In this document: piece after piece, positions 48,801 to 60,081 of the stretch
How positions within the stretch are numbered: the first letter of the stretch is position 1
Layout of the letters: every line of letters starts with the position of its first letter
Source of the DNA: Buddleja alternifolia
Lineage: Eukaryota; Streptophyta; Magnoliopsida; Lamiales; Scrophulariaceae
Length of the DNA stretch: 64,000 bases
Assembly (NCBI GenBank): GCA_019426215.1
Contig: CM033403.1
Span: 6,408,012-6,472,011, forward strand
Reading direction: 5' to 3'
Program-made: the position numbers and the translations under genes
Notes under the pieces: model-generated
The model's database searches: none
What the model was told of the DNA's origin: nothing
The model's input: only the letters and a program-made list of their open reading frames with translations

Positions 48801-50019
48801 CACGTGTTTTTGGAGGGAGGATGCAGATGCTATCAAATCAATACAGTTGAGGTCTCATCATAATATAGATCGAATTATTTGGAACGGGACCAAATCTGGA
48901 ACATTTTTTTTAAGTGCGTACCATCTAGCAAGGAAGATAGAAAGTTGTGGGAGAGCGTCATTGAGTAAACCGAAACCATCTAATTTGCCATGTCAATTTA
49001 TTTGGAGATCACGTGTTCCACCAAAGATAAGGCTTAAAGTTGTGGGAGAGCGTCATTGAGTAAACCGAAACCATCTAATTTGTTATGTCAACTTATTTGG
49101 AGATCACGTGTTCCACCAAAGATAAGGCTTTTTGCATGGAAAACATGCAAAGAAGCTTTACCTTCTTCTTCCAATATGTTGAAACATAAGCTTGAGGTTT
49201 CACGGGGTTGCTCTGTATGTGATTCGAAAATGGAAGATATTACTCATTGTCTCCGTTTATATCTGTATGCTCGCCAACTTTGGGCTTTGATGAATCTGCC
49301 ATCACAGATTATTCTTTGTGAGAAGGAGTCGATCGAGGAGTGGTTTAGATTTTGCCATACACATTTGGAGAAAGAACAATATGCCCTCTTCTTAACATCT
49401 GCATGGTATCTTTGGTTCTTATGGAAAATAAGGATACCCGACCGGATATCCTCGCTTCTATGATCCGGTCTTTTTTGGGTGTGTATCAGGAGGCGGAGTT
49501 GCCAGTAGCTATAGGAGAATCGAATTTTGACTTAACAGAGTGGAGACCTCCGGATGCCACATATGTTAAGTTGAACTTTGATTTGCAATTTTATCGAATT
49601 CGCCGGGTACTGGTTATGGTGTGATGGCCCGCGACTTTCAGGGCAATGTTCTAAGGTGGCATCGAGGTCGTCTTGCTTTTGAATCTTCGGCTGAATCGGG
49701 CGAGGCCTTAGCTTGTAGAGAAGCTAGTCGGCTAGCCGTCTCAAGTTGTTGGAGGCGAGTAATTATCGAGGGGGACTGCCTACCTCTCATTCAAACAATT
49801 AATTCACCATCGGAGGATTTATCTTCTGTGGGTCAGTTGATTTTTTATATTCGTTCGTATATTTCTTCTTTTTCGTCAGTTAGTTTTTCTTTCATTCGTC
49901 GTTCAGGGAACTTTGTTGCGCATTGTTCAGCGTGTGATGCTTCTGTTATGATCTTGAGGGATGGCTCTGATATACCCTCTGATGCGTTGAACTTGGTTTT
50001 GGCTGATTTAGCCGTTTAA
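45817..50019 (+). pseudogene. LINE ORF2 remnant (endonuclease, RT, zf-RVT, RNase H)
   Basis: The start is at 45817 (MNLLSWNCQRLGG). The endonuclease continues to a single in-frame TAG at 46225 and resumes with LICGDFNEMLSPDEQ and, near 46500, YDHSPVLLHMS. RT pieces: 47122-47331 (HPLKAPEPDDMSPIFFQHF), 47576 (MSKAYDRVEWIFLE), and a long open stretch 47797-49059 with the intact box LLFADDTLIIAQADG and GWSSKFLSQAGKEVLLKAV. zf-RVT follows at 49056-49463 (IRLFAWKTCKEALPSSSNML, CSVCDSKMEDITHC), then an RNase H (RVT_3-type) at 49621-50019 (SGEALACREASRLAV, VIIEGDCLPLIQTI, FIRRSGNFVAH). Multiple frameshifts, a G-run expansion near 46010 and an internal duplication disable it. Confidence 0.88.
48941..49130 (+). 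repeat. 95-bp tandem duplication inside LINE ORF2
   Basis: Units 48941-49035 and 49036-49130 both begin AAAGTTGTGGGAGAGCGTCA and end with CCAAAGATAAGGCTT, with few differences. The duplication shifts the frame and ends the long RT frame at 49059, just before zf-RVT. Confidence 0.9.
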
Positions 50020-50055
50020 TATATTGCGTTTTATCCTCAAAAAAACAAAATATCA

Positions 50056-50161
50056 CAATGTTTTTGTTAATTTTTTTTCATTTTAATTGCCATTCAAAAA
50101 ATTAGGTCAAAATTGTACCATTTTATGCGACTTGGTGCCCTTTTCGGTGCTAAAAATGCCG
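50056..50161. repeat. Right unit of the LINE-split tandem duplication
   Basis: Partner of 43668-43770; see there. It is followed by GCACCGCACC, which also appears in hAT-like non-autonomous repeats with 'cgcaccgcacc' words. Confidence 0.8.
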
Positions 50162-51244
50162 CACCGCACCACCAAAATTTACATTATTATTATTTTTTAG
50201 AAATAACTTTTAATAATGTTCACTCGTACTCATAATTCTACACTTGATTTTTAAGTTTAATTTAATATTTATTCTTGAAGTAGTAATTTTACCTTTTAGT
50301 CTTTTACATGAAGAATAGTGCTTTCAATCAACGTGGCTACTTGAAACTTTTATAAGAGATAATATTTTATGATGATACTTTAGCGTTATAATCCTTTCCA
50401 AATAATAGAAACTCAAAAGAGTTTGGTAAAATAGAAAAACTAATATGGATTATATCTATAATGATCGTTCTATGTATTGCTCATAATTGTTTGTAATAAC
50501 AATGTCACAATAAATCGGTGTATAGTTTTATAAGTTTAGAACTGTTAAATAAATATTACTTGCTGGTTTTAGTGCACCAATAAACAAACAAGCACACTTT
50601 GTTAATTTTTCTGCTATTACTATATATTTAAATTTCAAGTTCCGCTTTTCATGAGAAGACTAAATTATTTTCTTATATGTGTGTGTTTATTGGATATATA
50701 TATATATATATATATATACATATTATATTTTTACTCAAATCAAAATTTTAGGTGATATACAACTAATTTTTGTTATTCTTATGTATGATACTCTAATCTT
50801 GCATTATCTAATGAGACAAGTATTTTTTTTTATTGTTCACGGATTTTTTTCTTAATGAATGTGTTCCTTACTAGTATTGTTTAGTTATGAATAGTCATAA
50901 ATCTATGTTTTCTAGTTTAACGGAAAATATGTTAAATTTTGTTTGTTTTATAGTTTTATAAAGTAAACCAAATGTAAAAAATCACCAACTGCATCGAACC
51001 ATATCAAACTACACAAAACCTCATAGTCAATTATAATTTACAAAATCGCAATTTCAAATTTTATTTCTACAAAATCGCACATGGCAATTTGTTTTGAAAT
51101 TAGTACGAAAAATCGCAAAATCGAACCATAAACACCCCTAATATTATTTAATCGCCATTGCATTTCATATTATGATAGATTTGAAACTGCGACTCTCGAA
51201 GATTTTTAAGAGTGATCTTTTTTTCTCTATTTCTAAACTAGAGC
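50162..51244. other. Non-coding, with hAT-like terminus near 51145
   Basis: AT-rich. A TA microsatellite lies at 50693-50716. From about 50940 to 51145 the sequence (repeated AAAATCGCA words, ending AAACACCCCTAA) resembles the end of hAT-like non-autonomous elements whose termini read TTAGGGGTGTTTATGG on the other strand. The partner end was not identified; it may lie left of the LINE. Confidence 0.4.
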
Positions 51245-51513
51245 TTAGAGGTGTAAGGTGAGTCGAGGCAAGCGGGGTGCATTCGGACGGTTCGGTAGAA
51301 AATTGAATCGCAATTTCGGTAACCAAAATTTTGAAAAATCGAAATTTCGGACCGAAAACTAAACCAAATCGATCGATTCAATTAAAAACAAACTCTTTTT
51401 CAGTTGGTTCGATATTCGGACAAATTGAATTTTCCAAAAAAATTATAATAAAGTAGAATGAAAACTTGCTCCATACTCACTGTCTCATTTCCTATTCCAT
51501 CTTTTCTGAAACC
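51245..51513. repeat. hAT-like terminus (TTAGAGGTGTAAG) fragment
   Basis: Begins near 51245 with TTAGAGGTGTAAGGTGAG and continues into TTCGGT/ACCGAAA-rich sequence typical of a widespread plant repeat. A similar inverted end, CTTGCACACCCCTAA, lies at 53735-53749 after matching TTCGGTTTG-type sequence from 53600. The two could be ends of one element of about 2.5 kb, but no 8-bp TSD matches. Confidence 0.45.
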
Positions 51514-51525
51514 CTCTTGAAATAT

Positions 51526-52506
51526 TAATCCATTTTACCACATGCGATACATCAAATTCTTCAAAAGCCCGCTCGTGATACAAAAATTCACTGAATACCC
51601 CCTGCGTTTGAAATAAAGTCACTCACGGCCTCCCTCAACTATTTTACCTACAAATTTTGATGGGAAAATAAAAATACCCTTATACTTTAAAAATATTTAC
51701 ATTACATTATATTTATTTTATTTTACAATCATCTTTAATTTAAATTAAAAATTTTATTTTCTTTTTCTGTTTTCTCACCTTCTTTCCCAACTATCTTCTT
51801 CATCAATACCCTAAACTACCTTTCATCTCATTCTACCTCCAAGCTTAGCCCCTATCCTTCTCCTCCACCAACATCCACGACCCGCCTTACCACCATCTCG
51901 CCTTACCACCGCCATACCACCACCATACGCTGCCGCCCCCAAATGACGTTGCCCCCACCTTCAGAAACTGGGGATGCAAACGAAGGTGGAGGGCACTAGA
52001 AATGCGAACGAAGCTGTCATTTTCCAGAATTGCAGACAGATTTGCACCTCTGCAAATCTGGAATTGGGGGTGATTTCTAGATTTGCAGAGATAAAATCCC
52101 CCAATTCTCAATGGGCAGATTTCCAGATTTGCAGCTGTGGTGGTTTGGCGGCGGTGGTAGTGATGGCGCAGCGGTGGCGGCGATGCTAACTGTACAATTA
52201 TATATATTATTAATATATTTATTTTTAATATTATTTTTGTGAATTATAAATTTAATAAATGAATAGGTATTTAATATGAACTGTAAAATTTTATCTTATC
52301 AAGTTGGTGTTAGATACTTAGATTAAGGGTAGATTAGTCTTTCAAAGGCAGAAAAATTATAATAATTCGCAAACAGCACTAGTGGCGCGGAGGGGGGTTC
52401 CTTTATTTTATTTCTAGGGGGTATTCTGTGAAGTTTTGTATCATTTGGGGGGGGGGGGGGGTTTGAAGAATTCGACATTCACAGGTGGGTAAATTAGGGT
52501 AAAGCT
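51526..52506. mobile_element. Mutator-like MITE with long inverted ends
   Basis: The terminal 90 bp are imperfect inverted repeats: the left contains GATACA...AAATTCTTCAAA, then TTCACTGAATACCCCCT; the right, reverse-complemented, contains GAATTCTTCAAAC, then TTCACAGAATACCCCCT. CTCTTGAAATAT flanks both sides (51514-51525, 52507-52518), consistent with a 9-12 bp Mutator-type TSD. The interior has CCACC/GGTGG-rich sequence, repeated GCAGATTTGC-like words and a perfect 10-bp stem GAATTGGGGG/CCCCCAATTC at 52061-52107. No transposase. Confidence 0.72.
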
Positions 52507-52518
52507 CTCTTGAAATAT

Positions 52519-53175
52519 GATGACACATTTGGTACGAGGGAATGAGGATTCCAAGACAAACCTTTCCCATTTATTCAATCCTGATTCATGTTGGGTAGGA
52601 CTATTATGAGAAGTGGGATTGAGTAGAACATCAATTGAATTATTTCCACCAAAAGTGGGAATACTCATTTCTCATTCAACTGTGAGATTAGTTATTCCCA
52701 CTTAATTTGGAATCATAATTAAAAAAATAAAGTTACTCATCTGACACCTAAAATTATAGATTACAACTAAATATATTTCGTACACTTAGAATATATATAA
52801 TTTTATATAATAATTCATTTATTATTATATATATATGTGATATATAATACATATAACATATTTTAGAAATAAATTGCTTTATATATATGTAATTCGACAA
52901 ACGTAAATATGCCTATATATTAAAACTTATGTATGTATATGGTAGACATGTATAAATATACATATGCATATATAATAAAATAAATTTTATTTAAGTGTAA
53001 TTGTTTTTAAGTGAGCCAAACATAATATTGAAGTACTATACAAATTTGGTTTCAAACTATGTATGTAGCCAAACAAAGACTTGGAAAATATCTTTATTTC
53101 AAGGCTGAATCCTTTTCTACCTAGACTAAACATTCCTTGAATGCTCAATCACCGTACCAAACGTGTTCATAAAGC
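52519..53175. mobile_element. Probable MITE with ACACRTTTGGTACG ends
   Basis: ACACATTTGGTACG near 52522 and its inverted partner CGTACCAAACGTGT near 53153 form the ends, with further partial pairing inwards (GATTCC/GAATGC regions). The middle is AT-rich. The TSD is unresolved because the preceding element is inserted right beside the left end. Confidence 0.5.
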
Positions 53176-53274
53176 TTTAAAATTGATCTTACTCATTAAT
53201 AAAGCAAAACCTTAATTGTTACATGAAACTTGTGCAATTCATATCAAAATCCAAAGGGGACGGGTCGCAAGTTA

Positions 53275-53484
53275 TTAACAAGCTTCGTGGTGGTGGAGGT
53301 GGGGGTGGGGGTGGAGGCTTGGTGGTGGTGGTGGGCGCCAGCGGCACCTCCAGATAATTATGAGCACAAAGTAAGGAAAGTAGAGAAGAAATCTTTGTGT
53401 GAGAAGTGAGAAGAAGTCCAAGTGTTTGTGAGGGTAAGGGGGGAAAGTGACTTGTGGGCTTTTGTGTTTATGAGGAAATCGCAT
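53275..53484. other. GGTGG-rich low-complexity patch
   Basis: Strand-biased G-rich repeats near 53285-53335 give an ORF without any recognisable domain. I regard it as non-coding. Confidence 0.5.
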
Positions 53485-53783
53485 CTCTGAGTAGTACGCT
53501 CTTACATGAAATTGTTTTAATATATATATAAATATAAATAGAAATTATAAATTATATATATATATAAATAAATTGTACATATAAATATATATGAAAAAAC
53601 AATTTGATTTTTGGTTCGGTGTGATTAACCAAATAGAAAGAAGAAAAGGAAAAACCAATTAGAATTTTTTGATTCGATTTCGATTTGGACCTAATTTTTG
53701 GTTTTCAGTTCGGTTTGACGGGTATCCGATCCTTGCACACCCCTAATCGAACCTACCTTGAGCTGCACAAGTAGACTTGAACT

Positions 53784-54225
53784 CAGTGGCGGATCCAGAA
53801 ACAGAAGTCAGTGGGGGCACTAGGAATTTTACCTAGGGGGGTGCCCCCCGCAGTACGGTACGGTACGCTATATTTATGGGGGAAAATATAATAACTAATT
53901 AGGTTCAATTACAACTTTTGACATAATTTATACTTTTATACCTCTTTTGTTATAGTCAGAATTTTGGGTCTTGGGAGGACGAACTCAAAGTAAAGGGAGA
54001 AAATGTGATATTTTTTTATGTTGGGGGGGCGAAATTTAAATATAAAAAATTTTGTAAGGTAAAAAAATGAATTTTCAAACTTGAGAGGGGGCATTTAATA
54101 ATTTGAGGGGGGCACTAATGTAATTAAAAAATTAAAATTTGAAAATATGTGTATATTTAGGAAATTTTTTGTTTTTTTCAGTGGGGGCACTGTTCCCCCC
54201 TTCCACAAAGGTAGATCCGCCCCTG
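53784..54225. mobile_element. hAT-type MITE (CAGTGGCGGATCCAG family), TSD CTTGAACT
   Basis: Exact 8-bp TSD CTTGAACT at 53776-53783 and 54226-54233. The terminal inverted repeats are CAGTGGCGGATCCAG at the left and CAGGGGCGGATCTAC at the right, reverse-complemented. Beyond them AGTGGGGGCAC occurs at both ends, near 53809 and 54180. 442 bp, no coding capacity. This terminus is a widespread plant MITE type. Confidence 0.9.
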
Positions 54226-54480
54226 CTTGAACTTGAGCTATTTCGAACTTGAGTCGACCTTTTCAACGCAAGCCTTTCATAAAACGAGTTGGAGCTTGCT
54301 TAAATGGTGTTTGAGTAACTTTATTTAGAACATCTTATAAACTCTTATATCTTATAAAATGCTTTGAGAAGCTTATAAGCTCACTTCAACACCCTCTTAG
54401 AGTTGTTCATGAACTTGTGAGCCAGCTCACGAGGTTATTATTGTTATTTTATATTTTTTATCTTTAACTTTAAATACTTA

Positions 54481-55824
54481 GGACTCCTTTGGTATTGCAT
54501 ATAGGAAAAGAGGAGATAGATAAAAACCAAGATAATTTACTGTTCATATACAAATTATGTGCTTTAATCATTCGTTTGGTATACATTATTAACTTATCTT
54601 CCAATATGTTTGGTATTGCAGATTATATTCATGATAATGTGTAAAAGTCGACTTTGCCCTTTGTTTAATAAAGCGCTCTTTTGATATTAAATGATGCTTT
54701 GAAATCGCAATTCACATTTTAGAGAAAAAGCAACCCACAAAAGACGCATTGTAAGTGAGCCCCCATTTCAGATATGTGAGATTGTATCGACAGAAACCTT
54801 ATCTCAATAGACGAAAGATTTCTCCTTGTAGGAACAAACGTTCCACTGCTCAAACGATTGCAACCAAAAATGCAACTTACAAGTGAGTATCCGAAAACAT
54901 ATTTCCACAATTTGTTAAATTTCATAAATATAGATTTGTTAAATACAAGTACCTGACACAATAAAAACAAAAATCAACAGGAAAAATATAAATTCGCATT
55001 TTATAAAAAAAGTCATCATGAACTCTATTTTCATTGCGTAAACTCTGAACCCATACGTAAATACAATTGGACTATTAATAGTCTTTTCAAAAAAATTGCA
55101 TCAGTTTACACAATTTCGTCATGAAAGCCATGCAAAAAAAAAAAAAAAAAAAACCTCAAACAATAATTAAAAAAAAATTAGCTTAAAAATAGGAAAATTT
55201 ATCTTTAATGTTATAATTATACATCTATAAAGGAAACTGATGACAAATGCGATGGCTAATTGGATGAATCACTTAACCCAGCCTCCTTGTGAATAATAAA
55301 ATAATAATCGATTACAATAAAAGAGTAGGAATTTACCAAAACCAATCAACCCTAAAAATTTCCCCCAAACAAATTATAATGAACTTGCTGCCTTACCATC
55401 AGGAATTGAAGGAGAATATGTTGAGAAATTATGCGCCGAATTTATAGCAAATAATTGAAGTCTAAGAGTTTGCACTTGTGAATCAAATTTAATGTTGGTG
55501 AGTAATGGCAAGATTTTACAAATCTTCATGCTGCCATTAAAAAACTTCATTGAAGGGGCTAAGTAATACATGGAACGCTTGGGGTATTTTTGGGAGGAAT
55601 ATGTATATAATATGGGTAGTTGGGTCATATAAAGCAGAGGAGTAAATGCATGAATGTGAAGATAAAATAATCTCACCCCCCCTAGGTGAGATTATTTATC
55701 TGTCATATGGAGCATAAAAAACCGGGCCACTAATCTATAATGGGCTTATGACTTGGATACCAAACGTCCGATTATGGGAGATTAATCCGTTTATCTTGTC
55801 TTTTCGGCCATACCAAAGGAGTCC
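54481..55824. mobile_element. PIF/Harbinger-type non-autonomous element, TSD TTA
   Basis: The ends GGACTCCTTTGGTATTGC and, reverse-complemented, GGACTCCTTTGGTATGGC are inverted repeats flanked by TTA (54478-54480 and 55825-55827). 1344 bp. The interior is AT-rich with an A-run of about 20 near 55135-55153 and no transposase or Myb-like ORF that I can recognise. Confidence 0.82.
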
Positions 55825-55827
55825 TTA

Positions 55828-57400
55828 ATTATATAAAGGGATAATTACACTAGCTACCCCCCGAGGTATTGTCAATTACAAAAAATATCTCCTAATTCAA
55901 TAACTTATATCTAAAATCCCAAAGTTTCATTTATTGATGTAAGGTTGGATGGAAAACGTAAATTCCCATAGCAGAATGATTTGGAAAAAAAAAACAAAAC
56001 ACAAAAAGAATTAGGAAAAAAAGAAGCTAAAATATAAATTACTTTTGTGCTCTGTTCATCTCTAACCCCCTTCCGCCCGGTCCAGATCAATGTTTTGGCT
56101 CGGCCCAGGACCAACTCGCATTTGGTCAAGAACCCCAAATGTTTATTATCAAGTTTCAACAATAGGAGACCTTATCTCAATTCTCAAGTAAAGAGGACCA
56201 AATTAGTAACATGGTCTTACCAAATAAAACTATTGCGCCCCGCCCCCCCCCCCCCCCCCCCCCTAAGTTTTTTATAAGTTGTATTTTTGGCCCCCACATA
56301 AGAAAGTAACAAAAAAAATAATAATTTAATTTTACATTCCTAGCCCACAAGCTGGCTTAAACCCACATAGTAAAATAATTGACTCAGTTCAACACTTCAG
56401 TGAGCTACATAGCCCAATTTTAAAATTAGGATTACAATTATAATTTTACATATGCTCTTCACTCATGAGTTGTCCAAATCCCATAAGTCATTTTTGAAGA
56501 TTCATGACCTATGAGGTTTTTCCTCAGATTCACATTCAAAAGTACGCTGCTGCTTTTTGATTTCGCTAAGTGCATAGTTCCTCTTCTGTTCTTCTCAACA
56601 CAAAGAAAGTGAAAAAAAAAAGAACTTTTAATTCTTATTTCCTTGAAACTCTACTCTCATAATATGTCAAGTCTCTCATTTCACAGCTTAACAAGGTAGT
56701 GTATTATTCACATACAAATATTTAAAATTAATTTTGATATTTTTGTTATATATATATATATATGTATTCATATTTGTTAATCTAAACTCTAAACTCTAGT
56801 GAATTTTTTTTATTTGGCTTAGGAATTTCAACAAATTAAAGAGGTGATGAGCATCTATATAACAAGAATTTGATAGTGAAATATAAGTGCTAATTAAAAA
56901 AGAAACATAAATCAAGGAAGGTGCATGATGATGAGCAACATGAGTTTTCTCTTGTAGAAAATGAGTGTAAATATAAAATAAGAATAAAATTGGGAGCTTA
57001 AAGGAAAACTATATATAGGTAATGGTGGTATGAATAATTAACAATACTTTTTAACTTGCAATATGCAACTTTTTTGGTTCAATTGTAGTGTTGTTGAATG
57101 CTAGCTCTTTCTTCCTTGACAATGAGATTAAAAAAAAGAAAAACTAGATTAGGGAGGTTAAGTAACCACTGGGATATAATATAAGGAATTGTGTGAGTAG
57201 AATTTGCATTATATGTAGCTTTGTTCTTCTAGTTTAAGTATGTTCCTTTCATGTAATCGATGTATTTATGAGTTGTGGGTATTTATAGTATTCATATAAA
57301 ATATGTTAACTAAACAAGAGACTAAAAAGGTCGATCACAGTTTAGGATGCCCAAATCTACGTTAAATAAATAGCACATATGTCTTACTTAACATTGATTT
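55828..57400. other. Non-coding; partial MITE-like end and a long C run
   Basis: GGGATAATTACACTAGCTACC at 55839 looks like one end of a plant inverted-repeat element, but I did not find the partner. A C run of more than 20 bases lies near 56241-56262. At 56664 a short ATG frame (MSSLSFHSLTR) ends at a GT; no downstream exon is convincing. A TA run is near 56748-56765. Confidence 0.4.
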
Positions 57401-57409
57401 GTATGGGTA

Positions 57410-57966
57410 TGGGCATGTTTGTATGTGTTTTCAATCTGCTTTTTTTACTTTCATTTTCATCTGAAAATGAAAACACACAGTTTACACAATTTTCAACTGA
57501 AAATACACTTATTTTCATTTTCTACTTCACATTCTCCAATGACTATATTTTATTTTACCAAATCACGCTCATAGTTTTTCTCTCTCACATTTCCTTCAAT
57601 AAATCCGTATTTTCGGCAATAATGTGATAATATAGTGGAATAAAATACATTGTACTAACCTTCATAGACTTGTACATATTTTAAGACCAATTTCGAGTAT
57701 TTGTTAAGCTTTTTTTGGGGTCAATCTATATATTTTTACTTATAAATATATTTAATCAATATAATATTATCTATTATTTTATCAATATTATCATTTCACA
57801 CATCATATATATTTAATCAATATAATATTATCTATACTATCATTTCACACCATCAAATCATCAATTCCAAACAATTTCGGAAACACAACCAAACATGCTC
57901 ATTTTCCCATATATTTTAAGAAAGAACATTTGAAAATGAAATGAAAACATATGCAAACAGAGTCTT
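57410..57966. mobile_element. Possible MITE with GTTTGYATRTGTTTTCA ends
   Basis: GTTTGTATGTGTTTTCA near 57417 and, reverse-complemented, GTTTGCATATGTTTTCA ending near 57960 are inverted. ATTTTCATTTT-rich sequence lies at both ends. Inside, TTTAATCAATATAATATTAT is repeated at about 57751 and 57809. No clear TSD. Confidence 0.42.
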
Positions 57967-59256
57967 ATTTTTTAAATATGACATTATAATTAATATTTGA
58001 TATAATATCTGCATTTTCGCTTGTGCTTCAATAATTAATTATATTAAGATTAAAGATTGCACCGAAATAATGTGCGTTAAAATAAATATTAAAATATGAA
58101 TTTTTCTAATATTTTGGTCTCACCACCTCTCCAAGTCAAAATTCGGATTTCGTCCCTAAGTACCACTTAGGAGGTCTCGAGATTGATTTCTAATATTCTA
58201 CGTGTATATTCATAGTGAACCCTACATATTAGTTGGGAGAGGTCACTCAAGACTTCAAACCTGTAAGTATCACCCCCTATTATTCTCTATCACTATAATT
58301 TTTTAATATGAAGGACTGAGGTAATTCGTAAATTTTGAGATTGCTATATACTCCTAAATAAATGAAATAGGAAAAGTTGTAGATTCATCAGCGAAATGTG
58401 ATTGAAAGCAAATCATAGGTTAAAATATTGCGGAAATTGTGGCGAAAAACATGGATGCCAGGAAACAGACATACGAAAATATGTAATTGCATGAGTTTAT
58501 TATACGAAATTGACATTCACTCATCAACGTCAATCAATTTTCTTTTTAATTATTAAAAGAAAATGCTTTTTGTTTTTTTGATAAATATCAATGTCAAGCA
58601 ATCACCTTCAACCGAAGTGTTGACGATTAGTTTTTATGACAAAATCCTAATATGGGCCAACTATTTTCTTAAAAAAAATCATATTTCGAATAAGAAAATG
58701 GCTATCAACAAATACAAAATAAAACTTAAATTGAAACAGAAAACTCAAAATAATATTAGGATGTATGTAAGGGTATGATCAAAACGAGATCCATTTGAAG
58801 ACCCATTTGAAAATTCAAAATAATAATTGCAGACCCATTTGAAGAACAAAACGCGATCTGCAATTTTTTCAGACCCATTTGAGAGTTTGGCTGGCGGCAG
58901 AGGCATGAGGGGGACGGGGATGTTGGATGGTGGCGGAGGGGGTGGTAGAGGGGTTAGTAGAGGGCGGCGGAGTTGACATTTGATTTTTGAAGTGTGGGGA
59001 AGAAGATGACAATGGTTGCTATCTTCTTCCCCATTTTTTTTTTCTTTTTTTAATGATTTAAGATATTTATTTATTTATTTCTAGAAAATAAAAAGTACTT
59101 ATTTGCATTTTTATAAAAAAATATCAAAATCAAATTCAAATAAAAAACTAAATAATATTTATTTGTTTCTTGAAAGTAAAACACAACTTTTATTTTTATT
59201 TTATTTTTTGAAAATCTGAAAATTATACAAAAATGTTGTATAATTAACTAATGTAT
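57967..59256. other. Non-coding; AGACCCATTTGA repeats
   Basis: AT-rich. Between about 58789 and 58882 the word ACCCATTTGA occurs four times, followed by GGCGG-rich sequence to about 58970. This resembles interiors of Mutator-like non-autonomous elements, but no ends were identified. Confidence 0.4.
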
Positions 59257-59266
59257 TTTTTTTATA

Positions 59267-59641
59267 GGGATAAAAATATTAAACCCCCTAAACTTTGGCC
59301 GTTTTTACACTTTTTTTTACAAATTTTTTTTTCCACTTTGCATCCTGAACTTAATGGGATTTGCAGATTTTTATATAAAAGCATATTCCAGGGAATATTC
59401 CGACATAAAATGCAATTAAAAACAAAGTTGAGGATGCAATGTGAGAAAAATAAAAAAGTTGAGGATGCAAAGTGCAAATCTATTTTGAGAAAAGTTCAAA
59501 TTCCAGCGAATATTCCGATGGAATATGATGTTATACAAGAATTTGCAAATCCCATGAAGTTCAGGAGGCAAAGTCAAGAAAAAAATTTATAAAAAAAAGT
59601 GTAAAAACGGCCAAAGTTCAGGGGGTTTAATGTTTTTATCC
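59267..59641. mobile_element. Fold-back Mutator-type MITE, 375 bp
   Basis: Almost the whole element is an inverted repeat: the left arm GGGATAAAAATATTAAACCC, then CTTTGGCCGTTTTTACAC, then CATCCTGAACTTAATGGGAT pairs with the right arm (reverse-complement GGATAAAAACATTAAACCCC, same GGCCGTTTTTACAC, then CTCCTGAACTTCATGGGATT). TTTTTTTATA flanks both sides (59257-59266, 59642-59651), compatible with a Mutator-type 9-10 bp TSD, though the T run makes its exact length uncertain. No coding capacity. Confidence 0.85.
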
Positions 59642-59651
59642 TTTTTTTATA

Positions 59652-60044
59652 TTTCTAGATAATATTAAAATTATAATGTAATTAAAAATAATTGAAATAT
59701 TTTCAAATAATAAGGAAGTTATAACTCAAATATGTTTTATTATAAATAATAATTTATATACTTTACATACACAATGGTACATATAACACCTATACTTTTA
59801 CAAAACATTACAAATATCACCAAACAGGTATAATTGTTCGGAAAAAATTGGGTTTCCAGGTTTAAAAAAACTCATTGGTGTTTTTGATAGTTCACCAAAA
59901 ATTTTAAACGGCGTTGTACTGAAACCCTAACGGAAGGTGCCGATTGTTGGACGAAATGAAACGTTGGGATGTTAGATGTTATTTATCGAACTAGGGGATT
60001 TTTTTGTAATTAAACAATAAATCTGGGGTACCCAATGTAACTAT

Positions 60045-60081
<37 letters not shown>

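Larger units (their letters stand above)
43777..50046 (+). mobile_element. L1-type LINE, about 6.3 kb, full-length but decayed
   Basis: The element is bounded by AAAATATCGCAATGT (43762-43776) and AAAATATCACAATGT (50047-50061), a 15-bp TSD with one difference. It runs from a T-rich 5' leader (43777-44357) through ORF1 (44358-45487 and remnants) and ORF2 (45817-50019) to a short A-rich tail at 50038-50046. Orientation is plus, opposite to the LINE at 15478-20055, and it differs from that one in carrying a C-terminal RNase H. Confidence 0.9.

Noticed and set aside
53275..53484. Proline/histidine-rich ORF
   Set aside because: Low-complexity GGTGG sequence, no start context or homology visible.
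56664..56698. Possible first exon, MSSLSFHSLTR followed by GT
   Set aside because: No downstream exon, acceptor or family could be supported.
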